Part shown: piece after piece, positions 35,658 through 48,680 of the stretch
Layout of the letters: every line of letters begins with the position of its first letter
Position numbering within the stretch: position 1 is the first letter of the stretch
NCBI GenBank assembly: GCA_034687125.1
Contig: JAQGBZ010000075.1
Span: forward strand, 1-64,000
Direction: 5' to 3'
Length of the DNA: 64,000 bases
Source of the DNA: Neelides folsomi
Taxonomy: Eukaryota > Arthropoda > Collembola > Neelipleona > Neelidae
Program-made: the position numbers and the translations under genes
The notes under the pieces: generated by a model
What the model was told of the DNA's origin: nothing
The model's input: only the letters and a program-made list of their open reading frames with translations
Database searches by the model: none

Positions 35658-36506
35658 TTACTTCTTTTCTTGATTCTCTTTATGCCAAGCCAAATTTTGT
35701 TGAGTGAGACTTCTTCCCTTTTCTGCTTCCCCTTTCCCCAACATGGCAGCTGCAACAGAAAAGCAGGAAAAGAAAGCAACGAGACACTGAAAAATAAATT
35801 AAATGTTAATTAAATTAAGTATTTCATCTAAAACCCAAATGGCAAAATTCAATCAATTGCTTATTTGATAAATCATACAATCGATAAGTCTAAACTTTAC
35901 AAAAGAATCGTCTTTAACTTACTAGATTTATTCGAATTCTTGCCCAGCCACGAGCTTTATGGAGTTGAGGGTCTCTAAAAAGAGAAATAAAGATTTAATT
36001 TGAATCTAATTTTCAATAATTAATGGAACATTAAAATAACTTTTTCTTATTACTCGACAAATTCAGGAACATCTTCTTTCCTTTTGTATTGGCCAGACCA
36101 GACAAGGTATCTTCTATCAACATCAGTCACTTTGTATTTCTTGACTGCAAATGGACAGATTATGTAATTACAGTGGGATTATGTAATAAATAGCTATTAT
36201 TGTGTTATTGGTAAATGACATTTATTTTCAATTAAAGTTAGAGTATTTACCGATTGAGGTGTCTGCTTTGGGTGAGAGGAATACCTGCTCGATTATTTAA
36301 AACATTTATGAATCCAATATATTACAGGAATAATAAATCATCTTGCGTTAAATACATTTATTTTAGCATACCTTCTGAATGTCTGTTTTCTTTTTAATTT
36401 CGCCCTCATCTTCTTTACCTTTGCCTGTGCCTTGTTCTGAATAAAATCTGCAGCGATTCTTTAAAACTAATGCTGATCGAAACCTTAATTTTGTCAAATT
36501 ATTCAT
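35658..36506 (-). CDS. FAM162-like mitochondrial membrane protein
   Basis: Five exons (36372-36506, 36251-36284, 36054-36144, about 35923-35974, 35658-35786) give about 146 residues. The start MNNLTKLRFRSALVLKNRCRFYS is a good basic, amphipathic mitochondrial presequence. The family core VDRRYLVWSGQYKRKEDVPE aligns with human FAM162A (ILIWSGRFKKEDEIPE). A membrane span follows (NLCLVAFFSCFSVAAAMLG), then GKGEAEKGRSLTQQNLAWHKE, which also aligns. FAM162A is a mitochondrial protein linked to hypoxia-induced cell death in mammals; the role here is unknown. The fourth exon boundary may be off by one base. Nested AAG and GTA splice signals keep the frame throughout. It is tail-to-tail with MIX23, another mitochondrial protein, with about 155 bp between stops. 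Confidence 0.85.
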
Positions 36507-38040
36507 TTCTTATCAATTTAAATCTTAAGATTATAAGAATTTGCTCAAAGTTGAATCGCCTTATATTTCAATTGAATAACACTAACACTGAATTGATAAA
36601 TAGATAAATTGATAATTAATGTTTCAAATATAACTTTCAAATGGAGAAAGACTCGACCATCATATTAATCTTCACGACATTTCAAAATCTCATTCGGCCC
36701 CTTTCGAGGTGCAGAATCAGGTAAAGTTAGTTAACTCTCTTATACCCCTTATCATCACTCATCGTCAATTAATCATAAAATACTATATTAAATTATTTCA
36801 ACATGATCATTGTATTTGTAAGAAAGCCTCATTAAAATTAACTCAAGAAAAGGGTAATATCAAAGTTTGTGCATGTATTTGTTCAATGCTCGAACACGAG
36901 GAACATTTCTTGCGAGCCCTTTGATGAAGGCGATAATAAATGATACTCGTACTATGATTTGTCTCTGTGTGTGATATTGCTAACTTATTTAACTTATATA
37001 AAACTATACATTTATGTAAATTATATGATATATTAATTATATGCCATGCAGTAATAATTAAATTAAATGCGTTGAATTGAAAATGAAATGAATTCTTTTA
37101 AAAAATGTAAAAATGATATGAATCATAAAGTATTTTATTTATTGTTGATGAATGAAGACGATGTGGTGATTCTTTTGACAGAAGAGTCTTACAAACTCTC
37201 CGCTTCCCACACTTTGTATAAAGCGTAGAGCAAAGTAAGACTGTGCTGTAAAAAGAAGCTAAGAATTCTTGGCAGACGACGCTGGAATGAAGATTTGAAT
37301 AATTCTTGGGTCGCGACGATAATGAATCCCATACGGTCTGGCTCCAATGAATTGAGAAGGAGTAATAAAGGCAAAATGAAGAACATTCGACTCAACTTTA
37401 TTTTCTTAAAACAGTAACACTTGAAGAACATTATGTAAAAAGGCAGCCACTTTTGTGTAACGGCTTTATCATTATTTAGGCAATAAAGTCTCAAGTTACA
37501 ATTCCAAGAAACTTTGATTAGCAAATTGTCTATTACAATCGAATATTAAGAAAGAATATAAAAATTAATGGTTTCAAATGAACATAAATGACACGTCATC
37601 AGTAAAAAGCTTTTAAGATAACTCACGAACAAAAGAGTCAGCTTACATTGCATTTGGTAGTTAAAACCAGACAAAATTAAAATGGCATTTACATGAAAGA
37701 GTCAAAGAGTCAAAACCTTAAAATGGAAACATAATCCACATGAACATAAAATAACATGATAACTCATAATATTACAAGGAGTTGAACATAAACATTTAAG
37801 ACACAATTTAATAAAGTATTTGAAAAACAAATTGAAATATGAATGCTGTAAACGTCCATAATTGTTATCTATTATCTTTATAATTATTATGCTTAAAATC
37901 ACATGATAAAAATGATCAGAGAAATGAATTTAAAAATTGAAAAGTACAAAAATAAAGTACGAGTGCAAGATCTTAAAAAAACAAATTGATAATGCAATGA
38001 TGATAATACATAATACTTTGACGTGAATTTAAGAAAACGC
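36507..38040. other. intergenic, includes probable WDR48 3' UTR
   Basis: ORFs at 36709-36924 (plus) and 37189-37524 (minus) lack splice context and family similarity. A minus-strand AATAAA (TTTATT at about 37135) could end the WDR48 transcript, which would then have a 3' UTR of about 0.9 kb. The ORF at 37189-37524 has a leucine-rich hydrophobic run but no other feature. Confidence 0.4.
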
Positions 38041-41000
38041 TCAAAGAGACAGACGATCAGGTTTGAGGATTGTGTAAGTAATGACGAGATCGCCGGGGCC
38101 TTTCCATAGCAAATATCTCACCGTCCTCAGGTCCATGTGAGGAGGGAGGGGATTTCCTAGGCAGAAAAGCCGAACTCGGTCTTCTGGAGGTCCATCTGGA
38201 TTTGAAGGCAAACTCCCACCGGTTCCTCCGCTAACGCTCCCAGCCGATGATTGCGGATTTTCTTCTTCCATCTTCTCAAGCACGTGCTCCATTACTTTAC
38301 GCATTGAAATGAAGTCGTTTGCAAACAATCGTTCCCTATTTTAAAAAGATATAATAATATGAATATAATGAATTCAGATTATACAGATCAAGAGTACCTT
38401 AGATATGTATGCATTTGGTATTCTTGATAATAAGAGAATTGAATTTCCAACTTTTAAAGTTCTTACTTTTTAAGACTTTTTCCATTGAGGAGATGAGGAG
38501 TGAGGAAGAAGAGGATTTTAATGAATTTAGGTGGAGATCCTTCTTCGCTGATTTGTTCAGCAACCCATTGAGGAATCGCTTCGGCCAGACAAGAACGCTC
38601 AGCTTCCCCACCAGCGTCTCGGACTAAAAACCGGTATAGGGTTTTCCCCCCTATGTCAAAAAGATTAAAAGTTTAACTATTAACTCAACAAAGATTAATG
38701 AATATTAAACAAGCATTTAGTAAATTAATTGTTGCAAAATGAAAAAATGAAATTAAGAGATTCACCTTGTTCCCCAATTACAACAGGTATGTGACTTTGG
38801 AGGGAAAAGAAGGAGTTGAGGGGTCCAGGACCAACTGGTTCATTGCTATATTTACGCCATTCTTCGAATAATGCTTGAAGAAGTAGACGACCATAGTTAA
38901 CTGAAATAACAATTTTAAAAATTGTTGAGCTAAATTGATTCATCAAATATGCTAATGTACCGTTGAATTTTATACCTTTTTGATCAGGTTCAGATTCGTC
39001 GGTTATTAAACCAATTTCCTTTGCTGACACCCAAGCGCCTAAACAGTCAATTTCATCTTGAGCCAAATGAATTGTCACCATCTGTAAAGACAATTCAAAA
39101 TCGATTGATAGTATTGATACAAATGGATACTAAATAGGATGGATATATAATTATATAATCCTTGGGATAAGAGGATTAAAGTAACTGTTATAAATATATA
39201 AGATGAATGTTAATAAAATTCAAATTAACAAACGGCAGTATGAAGTCCAACAGAGAACCAAGATGGAACGTAAATAGGAGACGAACGAGATTTGACTTCT
39301 TCGTCAAAGTCGACTGGCCCGAGCTCGTCGGTCTTCATTGCCTAATTTCAAAAGGTCAAAGTTTAAATAACTTAATAAAAATTATATAAATAAATACAAC
39401 GAAACAATCCCAATACTTCACTTACCATAAGAGCATCATAAACTTGAACATTTCCTTTTGTGTCTTTCGTAAGAATATGTCTTTTATTGCTAAGAACTGC
39501 ATATTGTTTGATAGCTGGAACTCCTTCAATTTCCATAATTGGAGCTGAAGCAAAAACTTCGTCTGTTCCCCCTAATAAAAAGTTAACATTAAATTAATGT
39601 TCAATAAATGTTTTTACTAGAATATTTTTATGAGCAGATTATGATACCTTCTGTTGAAGACTGGGGAAGAGGCCAAGCCCTTATCGAAGAATCCGTCGTT
39701 CCAACCCAGACAATTGAATGATCAGGAGAAAGACACAACGTGAGAATTGGCTGACCCTCCACGGCCACAACTCGAGATGTGAATTCTTTGGCTCTCAAAT
39801 CTGTATAAACAACCCGACAGTCTTTCCCACCCGAAACGACAAAATCGAATGAATCGGGAGCCTAAAACCATATTTATTCTTTAATGATACTATTTAACTT
39901 TTTACTAATTAATCAATTATTTCTAAACAATTATTCAAAAATGGTTAAATTACAGCAAGAGCCCAAACTCCTTGATTGTGACATCTGATTGTTGAAATGC
40001 ATTGTTGTTGTCCTAAGGCCCATAATTTAATCGTCCCATCTGAACTACCAGAAAGACACTGCGATCCGTCCCAATTCAAAACCAAAGCTTTGACATTGTC
40101 CATGTGGCCTATAAAATTCCAAATTGTTAAAAATATTCTTCAAATATAAAAATATGTTGGATGACAGTTGTAGAAGATGACCTTTAAGTTTCATGGTCTT
40201 TGTATATCGTCTCGTGTCCCACACCCTGAGAACTTTTTCCGTTGAGCCTGAAACAAGTGTATTGCCATCGGGGCTCATGGCGAGACTATAAATGCTGTTC
40301 TTTGAACCAGTTAAAGCAGCAGCTATAAAAGAAATGATAAGTTTAATTGTATTATTAATCTTTATGATCTTTGATGTTAGGTTAAATGACATTAATTAAT
40401 TTGGACATTACTAGTGACTGTATTCTTTGTGGCAGTGAGGGCTGTAAGGGTGTTTACATCCCAGAGGTAAATTGCTCGGTCAAATCCCGCAGATGCAACC
40501 TAAAATTACAGTAAGGATTAAGTTTGAACTTTGAATAAACTTTTGAATGAATGATGAAGGATCATTATCATTTATTCTCATCTTACCGTTTCTTTCTCTT
40601 TCGAGTATGCCAAAGCCCTAACGTAATCTTTATGTGTCCTTAAAGTAGACATACAGAAACCTTTTTGCGCATTCCATAACTTAACGGTGCAATCACTGCT
40701 TCCAGACATAACTGCAAACATTAAAAATAAAATTTATTATAATAAAGAAGAAATAAGAAATAGTAAGATAGATTTGATTGAAAGTTTATTTGATTATACT
40801 ATTTTTTCCTCCACAAGTGAGAACAATATCGTTGACCCAATCGGTATGATGTTCCATGGCGTGAATAAACCGAATCTGACCCTTTGCAATACTCCATGTC
40901 CTGACTGCACCATCCCGACCAGCCGTATGAACTCTAAAAAATGTTAAAGGATGAATCACACTTCATTAAAAGTCTATGTAACGTTGTAGTTTTTAACACT

Positions 41001-41174
41001 AATTGAATTTAAAATAGTCCAATTTTATAATGATTTAATTAAGAAACAAACAAACCGGTCAAAAACTGGATCATAAACAATAGCTGCAACTCCGGAATGA
41101 TGTCTTGTTTCTTTCTCACTTCGGATTGTAAAAGAGACTTGAGTCTTTCGCTTCCCGCACCGTTCCTCTGTCAT
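38041..41174 (-). CDS. WDR48: WDR48/UAF1, WD40 activator of USP1-family deubiquitinases
   Basis: About thirteen exons (first two 41056-41174 and 40800-40933) give roughly 650 residues, near human 677. WDR48 binds and activates USP1, USP12 and USP46. The N-terminus [20 protein letters not shown] and the WD repeats match: [63 protein letters not shown] and [16 protein letters not shown], forming the propeller and its ancillary part. The connecting block [20 protein letters not shown] and [13 protein letters not shown] is diagnostic, as is [12 protein letters not shown]. The C-terminal SUMO-like domains follow: [14 protein letters not shown] and [16 protein letters not shown], ending with [17 protein letters not shown]. 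All sections are present and open, so this is a complete, probably functional gene. Confidence 0.95.
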
Positions 41175-42952
41175 GATTTTAACCAGAAAAACGGGTTGCA
41201 AATTGAATCGATCGACTCAAACGATGTTCAATATTAATTATCATTATTTAATTACGATTGTTTATTAAAATTCCCTCATTAGTTCAAATATTGTTTGAAG
41301 CCGAGTAAAAAAGACATTTTGTATTTATTTTATTCATCACTTTTCAATTTCCTCCTCATTCTCACAGTATTTATACAAAAGGAAGATTAAAGAACCTTAT
41401 AACCCCATGTCCTTTCAATCGAAAGAGAATTGATCCATTTTATAAAAATAAAGAGCTTTCTATTGTTAACTTCTTAATCGCTCATTATTTAAAAGCTTTG
41501 AATATTAAAAACCCTTGCTTCAATATTAAACATAGTAAGGCGAACTCAAACTGAGTCAATCTAACTAAACAAGTTGTAAATTCATTCTATTCGCATCGGG
41601 AAGAAAAATGTTGATTAAATGACTCGATCATATTTTAATAAATTTTAATGGTTTATTCTGAAATTATAAAATTGTAAAATGAAGAAAGCAGAGAAGAAAG
41701 ATACTGATGATGTAGAAGAAGATGAAGTGAAGATGCGGAACGTTTCCTCACGTTGAATTCTTTTGGGAGTGTATGACCGGGGTGAGTTGAGTCGCCGAGG
41801 AGGAGGTGTTGACCTTCTCTGAGAGTGTGTGAGTTGCGTAAGAGCCTCGGGGATTGAAGGAGTCCTGTGGGCGAGGCAAGTACACTCTGCGCCCCAACTC
41901 TCCGCTCTCCTCGGGGTCACGGACACTGTGAAGAGCCACAGAGCCCCATCGACCGCTAAAAGTGCCTTCCATGACCCCACCGACCTCCTAGCACCCGCAA
42001 AGGTCAGTCTCACCCTCCGCTCCCGCATTTAGGCATTGCATTTGCTCCCAACTCTGTCTCGCCACTCGGCTGCTGCTTTCACTTCACCAGAACATCAAAC
42101 ACGCAGTTGAGCCCGGCACACACGCTCCATACACACCGCAGTTCACTGCACACACAATTTCACTTTTACACTTCGACGGCTCTCATTTTCATACTCCCAT
42201 TGATATTTGGAAAACAATTAGCAATTGAGGAATAAGATAAATATTAAAGTTTTATGAAGGCTCGTCCCGTTTTTTTTAAACATTTTATTATAGTCGATGG
42301 CCTATTTTTCTATAAAATGAATATATCTGATAAATTCAAGAATGAAATCAATGAGATTAACTTTAAAATCTTTTTCATGGGAAAAAGTTATAAGAAAGTT
42401 TTACTTGATTGAATTCTTTGCATGAAAGTTCCAGTGTCAAGTTTAGTGGAAAGTTAATAAGATCAAATTTTCAAGATTCACGAAAGTAAAAAGGAAGAAA
42501 TATCAGTAATTTAAAATATATCCGAATTTTATAAATTGGGACTTTTGAATTTGATTAAACCATTTCACGTTTAACCCGATCTACATACAATATTAATAAT
42601 ATTGTAATATTCTAAATTGATCACGGATAATAGGCTTCTCAAAAATAAAAGGTACATGATAATATTCAATAATCAGGATTTAATATAGACCATGGATTTA
42701 TTTAATTTGTCAATTTGTATTAATCTTTTATTCAAAACACCGTTTTTAATAAACAGCTTCATACTCATAAACCATTTCATTTTACACTATAATCACAATA
42801 AATTAATTTTATCATTTAACTTGGGAGAATCACTATTCATCACAAAGATTTTAAATGTTAAGAGATTTTATAATCTCTTATTTTGTTTCAGGGAGCGGAG
42901 TCACCGCCGTGTTCAATTTATCTCATTCATTCCAAAGTCGGCGTTCTTCCAA
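41175..42952. other. intergenic with GC-rich island, probable BAHD1 5' UTR exon and promoter
   Basis: About 41730-42170 is much richer in G+C than its surroundings. It contains a strong donor (GCAAAG|GTCAGT) after 42002, which could splice to the acceptor at 42890-42891 (TTTGTTTCAG) as a non-coding leader exon of BAHD1. ORFs on both strands here (for example 41645-42028) have no recognised homology. The right half, 42180-42880, is AT-rich and probably intronic. Confidence 0.45.
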
Positions 42953-45900
42953 ATGGGAAAGAAGGTCGTGAAGAAAATCACGGCCCCGCCGCTCAAAATC
43001 TCCACGTCCCTCTTCCAGCGGCGTAGCAAGAACTCAATGTCATCCGGGGCAATGGAGCGGGAAATCATTGCCCAAACAACTCCTCAACCGCCCCCGCCGC
43101 CCAAGAAGAAACTACCCAAGAAGGCCGCCGTCGTCGTAAAGAATACTCCTAAGAAGAAGCCACCCCCACCAAAGAAAAAATCGCTAGTGGCGGAGAAGAA
43201 ACCCAGCAAACCAGTTCGGGGACGAGCCTCTAACCCTCCTACCAAAACTCCCAAGAAGCCCGACAAACCCAAGAAGAAACCAGAAAAGACACCTAAAAAA
43301 GAGAAGATCGAGAAGAAAGTGACGACGAAGAAGCCAGTCAAGAAATCTCCTCCTTCCAAAGAGTCGAAAAAAGTCGAGAAAAGTACAAAAAAGAAAAGTC
43401 CAAGTCCTGGTCGACCGGAACGAATTACAACGCGGACCCGATCCTTAAACTTATCAACTCCTCCGCAGAGTCCAAAAATGTTGAGGAAAACCTCGACCGC
43501 GAGTCGGGAAAGTGTCAAGAGTCAATCAAAGCTACAATTGAAGAAGAAAGAGAAGGAGGAAGCGAAGAAGAAGAAGGAGAAGAAGGAAAAGAAAGCGATG
43601 GAGAAGAAGAAGCAAATCAAGCCGAAGAAATCTAGAAGGATGGCAAGTTTGAATGCGAAGGCAATTTTAGAAGCGAGTTTTTCTTTTGAAAAAGAAGAGA
43701 AACGAACTCGAAGTCCTCCACCACCAAGTCCAAAAAAGATCCAAGAAGAGAAGAAGAAAACTTTACCGGTCGAGATCGAGAAAAAGGAAGTGGAAAAAAT
43801 CGAGAAACCACAAAGTCGAAGGGAAAGTCGAGAAGCGTCGAGAGGACCACCAAAGAAAAAGATAAAGCTTTCATCCCCTGCAATGACCTCGACCTCAACT
43901 GAGACAGAGTGGAGTCATACGGAGTATCATCCTTTTCCCTTCCTCACCGCCAAGACCCTCGTAAGTTGATGCTAAATATTTATCGATTATTCCTACTTAC
44001 TCTATAGTCCTTTTACTTATTGCGTCGAGTCGGGGGAGTACACAATTGACCCAATTTGGATGCTTGCACTTCCCGAAGGTCGCATGGCCCAATTTCCCTA
44101 TTGGTTGTGATCCGACCGACGTGGCTCACTCCAGTTTAATAATTCATATATCACTCATAAACTTATAATGTATTTCATTCCATCGGCAAACTCTTTGTAC
44201 ATTTATTTATCTCTTGTCCATTCCATCCAATATTTGAACTCAATTTGAACAATTGTTCTTTCCAATTCCAATACATATTATATTGACAATTTTTAAAGCT
44301 AACATTTTACTTTAAAAGTCATCTCGAGATCATTCATTTTTTGTAATTTTTATAGTCACTTTCTATATTTAAATATCTTTTTTTAAATACTTCAACTGAT
44401 ATAGCCTATTATTTCACCTAATAATTATTATTATAGGTACTTCAACATAAATATTTAAATATCACAATTACATATTTGGAAGCAGTATAATATTATAGCA
44501 GTTAAATATTGATTAACGTTTACCTATTCATTAAATCATAAAGAAGAGGCATGAACGTCATGAACTACGAGGCATCATTTCAAGTATGTAATATTTAAAA
44601 TTGCAATTGTCATAAACAGAAGACGCGCTCTTGGTTTTAATTTGACGCATAATTGGGTGTATTGTTGTGATTGTTAGTTAGTGCGTATACAGAGAGTCTA
44701 TTTATTTATACGTCGTGATGTTTTTTGGAGTGAGTGGAGGAATGGCCGTTGGAGGGGTTGAGGGAAGTTGGCCGCAGAGTGCGTTGGTAGGACCAGTAGG
44801 GGTGAGGGCGGAAGTGGGTGGCTCGGGGGCTGGGAGTTGGGCGCTGACCTCGGAGGACTTTCAACATGGCCCACCTCCCGGGACTCTCCGTCACCGCCTT
44901 CTGGGTCTCCGAATCGGGGAAAAAGGGCGAAGCGGTCACGACTTTGAGCTCCGGCAAGCCGCAAATCCCATCACCCAAACTCCCACCTCCGCCGCCGCCA
45001 AAGACCGTAAGGAGATTTAATCGTGATCTAAGCGACACTCTCCCAACCCTTTCATCATCCCTTTCTCGTGGACCTCCATCGGCCATTCTTTGACCCTTCT
45101 CTCCGAGTGCGGGGATGCCAAGGGATGGAAATTGACATGCGGGCATTAGACCTGTGGAGGGCATTTCATGAAATTTGGTTTCGGTGTTCAAGGGGTTGGA
45201 ATTTCACCCTCTCGTGCTTTCTCGGGAGAAGAAAGGAAGGCGCCAAGACGCTCCCTGTCGTCCTTCACCCAAACTACCTTCCCTCTTACAACATCTCTTA
45301 TCATCTATTCCGTTGTTGATCATGAGGGATGAAGTCGATGCGATGGATTTAAATGTGTATGAAAGGATTCAAATTTTTTTTATTCTTGCAGAGTGAGAAA
45401 GCGAGTCCAACGACCACTTCCACATTTACCACATCAAAGAAGAGCAATCAATTTGGTACGATGGATTTTCATTTAATTTTTTGTACTTATTATTTATTGT
45501 ATTAATTTCTTAAATAAACATTTAATTCATAATTTATTTGGGTTATAGGTGGAACAGTATACCAACCAGCAGGGCCTTTGATTGAACCACACAAAGCAGC
45601 GTTGGTTCCAGAGAGCGTCCGACTCCCTGCCGATTTAAAAGTATCAGTGGGGAATTCTCCGAAGAAGAAGCTGTTGCTCCATCAGCCATATCGAACTTCC
45701 ACCCCTCCCACTATCCTCCAACCACCTTCGATAACTCTTCCTCAACCACCTCAACCTCCTCCTCAGCAGGCCCAACCTCCTCCTGTCGTGGTCGTTGGCG
45801 GAGGTCAACAGCTCCTCCCCTCTATTCCTTTCTATTACCACCATCCACCACCTACTTTCTCACACTCACCATTCGCCCCTTCAAAATTCCCAATCGTCCC

Positions 45901-48308
45901 ACCTGACTCTTTCAGGTAGATATAACAATTTGAATCCATTTAAAAAATTAAAAATAAATTAACTAATCAATTAAATCAATTAATAAAATAAAAGTTTTTA
46001 ATAAATAATTAAATATTCTATATACCTATGATAAAACTCCTTTTCAATTGGAATATTTTTTTGGTTTAGGAGCCATGTGGGTGGATATGGTAGCTACATT
46101 TACCCTCCACAAACCCCGCAGTCTTCATACGTGATGTACCCGCCCCGTGGGTTTTTTCCGCATCCTCAACAGACCACCACGTCTCCTTATTTGGCCGTGC
46201 CGCAACATCCGCCGCCGGCCTCAGCACCAGGTTGGTCCGTGTCGGCCGAAGCCACAGCCATTTTTATATCTTCATTTTTTATTCATGTCAATCAATTATA
46301 CACACACGTTTCAGGCCTAATTTAAAATTGTTAATATATGACATACAATAAGTAAATTAATTATGTTATATTAACTAATATATTTATTATACTAATTTAA
46401 GCAAATGTACCTTAATTGTTCCTATTAAGAGTAAGATTAATCTAAACGTGTTTTGTGGATAGACTTATAAAAAATGAAATATAAAAAACACATTTTTATT
46501 AAAGACGTTGAGACGGAGGTGCAACTTTTTTGTTTATGTGCTTTCCAGGGCGTGGACGTACTTTTCCGCCGCGGGCCAAATGGTCCCCTTCGGGGGCGGT
46601 CGGGGCGGGGAGTAGCCCCGCCGGTGCTCGAACCTTCTCCGATTTCTCCCTCCCCGACGACATTACCATCACCCCTATTCAAAGACAACAACAACAACAA
46701 AACCAACACCATAAACTCCAGTCAAAATCTAAACCCAAAGACCTCGTGACCGTCTTTGACCCTCGAAGTGGAGCAGCCACAGCCCTGGGAGCTCATTTGT
46801 CTGCTGCCAGGAAGAAACCAAACTTGTCGGTGGCACCAAACAACGCTAAACCAAAAAAGTCGTTGAACGACTGCATCGACTCATTGCAGAGCAGAAAAGC
46901 CAACCAACAACAGCAGCAGCAACAACAACAACAACAGCTGCAGCAAATTGTTAAAACACCACCAGTAGCTCCAATGGTTCATAAGGAAGTCAAGTCAAGC
47001 CAAGAGAATTCTGCTGCTCGGGCAAGAACTCTTACCCAAGCTCGGACAGTGCTAGATGGTGCAGATGCTCGGGCCGCTGCTGCTGCATTGCTCCTTCCTC
47101 CACCTCGTCGACCACGTCTTTTACGAACACGTCCAAAGCGGGTTACAACACCACCGCGCAGACGTTTGGCACCTCAAAAGGAAATCCATACGCCTGCACA
47201 GTGTGTAACCCCGCCGCCCTTTGCTCCGGGTAACATGACCCTCAATGCTTTGAAGAAAAGAGCAATTGTGAAGCCATTGTCGCCTGCTGCAGTCAACGGT
47301 CGCATCCTACAACTTAACCATGTGGCACAATGGAAGGGAGCTCCTAAATGGTCAAATGGATGGACCTTTGAAGGAACTGCCTTTGAAGCAAAATTATTCA
47401 TTAAGGTAAATAATATACATAATTATGTTAAATACAATTTTTTACATCTAAAAGGACAATATCTTAAATGTTTTAATGTATCAAAGCAGATATTTTAAAT
47501 ACTTTTTTATATTATAGTTACACTTTTTAATATGAAAATAATTTTAATTAATTTTAATTGGATAGGGTGAAGATTGTGGATTTGTTCGACGATGTTTTCC
47601 TGCCATGCGTCATGAGAGTGGAGATTTAATCCGACCTAGAGATTGTGTGCTCCTCAAGTCAGGTCCTCGAAAGACCGACCTTCCTTTCGTCGCCAAAGTT
47701 GCTGCCCTTTGGGAAAACCCTGTAGACGGAGAAATGATGTTCTCTCTCTTGTGGTACAATTTATTAAATTGAATAATATGAAATTTTAAAATTACGAGAT
47801 AAAATTCTTATCTATTTTAATAAGTAGTATGTAAGATGAGTCTAATGATTTTTAATGACTTGTAGGTACTACCGTCCAGAGCATACCGACCTCGGAAGAC
47901 AACGAGAGGATATGACCGATGAAATTTTTGCCTCTAAACATAGAGACGCGAATTCGGTAGCGACGATCGAGGACAAATGTCATGTCCTTACCCTTAATGA
48001 GTACTGCAGGTAATTCAATGGAGCAAAATTGAGAAAGATTAGATGGAATGATTATGGCGGAATTCGACAATTGCAATTCTACATTCATTTTATTTTTAAC
48101 AAGGTTCAAGAAGCGACTGAAGCAACTGGAGGAGGGCATCGCGCAGGACACGCCATTGGTGCCATCGTGCACGGTTGGGACTTCGCGGAGCTCCGCCATT
48201 GCCGAGAATTTCTTTGCTGGTCGGGCGAAGGGGTCTGCTGAGGCCGTGTTTTTCTGCCGACGTGTGTACGACTTCAAGGGCAAGCGGATGCTGAAGAACC
48301 CCGCATGA
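42953..48308 (+). CDS. BAHD1: BAHD1-like BAH-domain heterochromatin factor
   Basis: Eight coding exons (42953-43960, 45392-45455, 45549-45915, 46070-46230, 46549-47405, 47566-47753, 47866-48009, 48104-48308) give 997 residues. BAHD1 recruits repressors and reads H3K27me3 through its BAH domain to compact chromatin. The first exon is a Lys/Pro/Ser-rich basic, probably disordered DNA-binding region, containing [12 protein letters not shown], the short motif conserved in BAHD1. Middle exons are Pro/Gln-rich (polyQ near 46908-46940). The BAH domain is unmistakable: [83 protein letters not shown] and [18 protein letters not shown] at the end. The start is the first in-frame ATG after a 5' UTR acceptor at 42890. 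An upstream-independent exon at 44866-45006 may supply an alternative N-terminus. Confidence 0.9.
43961..44865. other. BAHD1 first intron, left part
   Basis: AT-rich intronic DNA with nothing recognised. GC content rises sharply from about 44700, where the possible second promoter begins. Confidence 0.4.
44866..45006 (+). CDS. candidate alternative first exon of BAHD1
   Basis: A 47-codon segment starts at an ATG ([18 protein letters not shown]) and ends PPPPPPKT before a good donor (AAGACC|GTAAGG). It ends in phase 0, as does the long first exon at 43960, so either could splice to the exon at 45392. An in-frame stop lies eight codons upstream of the ATG, and no acceptor in the right phase was found, so it fits a first exon but not an internal one. 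It sits in a GC-rich island (about 44700-45280) inside an AT-rich intron, consistent with a promoter. Transcription is inferred; it could be an accidental ORF. Confidence 0.45.
46908..46945 (+). repeat. CAA/CAG repeat encoding polyglutamine in BAHD1
   Basis: Mixed CAA and CAG codons encode about ten consecutive glutamines (with one Leu) in the long proline/glutamine-rich exon. Mixed codons suggest moderate stability. Confidence 0.8.
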
Positions 48309-48680
48309 TCCATCAATTCTGGTGCTACTAGCTAAAATGAATGGATGTGTGAAACTCTCAATGGGGCGATTTTCTCCTGGGTGACCGCCGACCCTCTTCG
48401 CCCTCCCCGATCATGGGGCTCTTGATCCGCATTGTCGACTCCCAGTTGCGGAACCTATCCAAAAACCACAACCGGGTGTTTAAACTAATAATTGGAACCA
48501 ATCAACCTCACCTGAACGGAACGTCGGGGGAAATCTCGTCCACAATGTCTTGCAGCATAAAGCCCAAGGGCCAGCTGATCCACGACGCGCTGATTTTTTA
48601 ATTTATAAAATTATTAAAATATTTATCCATTTTAAATTCGGTTTCATTTTTTTTCGACATCATAAATATAAAATATCATA
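48309..48680. other. convergent 3' flanks
   Basis: Between the BAHD1 and decarboxylase stop codons. The ORF 48413-48601 has no homology that I recognise. Nothing else was seen. Confidence 0.4.

Noticed and set aside
36709-36924. Possible small plus-strand gene
   Set aside because: No signal peptide, no splice sites with support and no recognisable motif; lies upstream of the FAM162-like gene on the other strand.
37189-37524. 111-codon minus-strand hydrophobic ORF
   Set aside because: Falls where the WDR48 3' UTR is expected; no family match and no clear start context.
41645-42032. ORFs on both strands in the GC-rich island before BAHD1
   Set aside because: GC-rich sequence lengthens random ORFs; better explained as a promoter and 5' UTR exon. 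The plus-strand ORF has no ATG start.
44709-45020. Glycine-rich ORF beginning in the BAHD1 intron
   Set aside because: Runs through a strong donor site in a different frame from the MAHLPGL exon and cannot join the next BAHD1 exon in phase.
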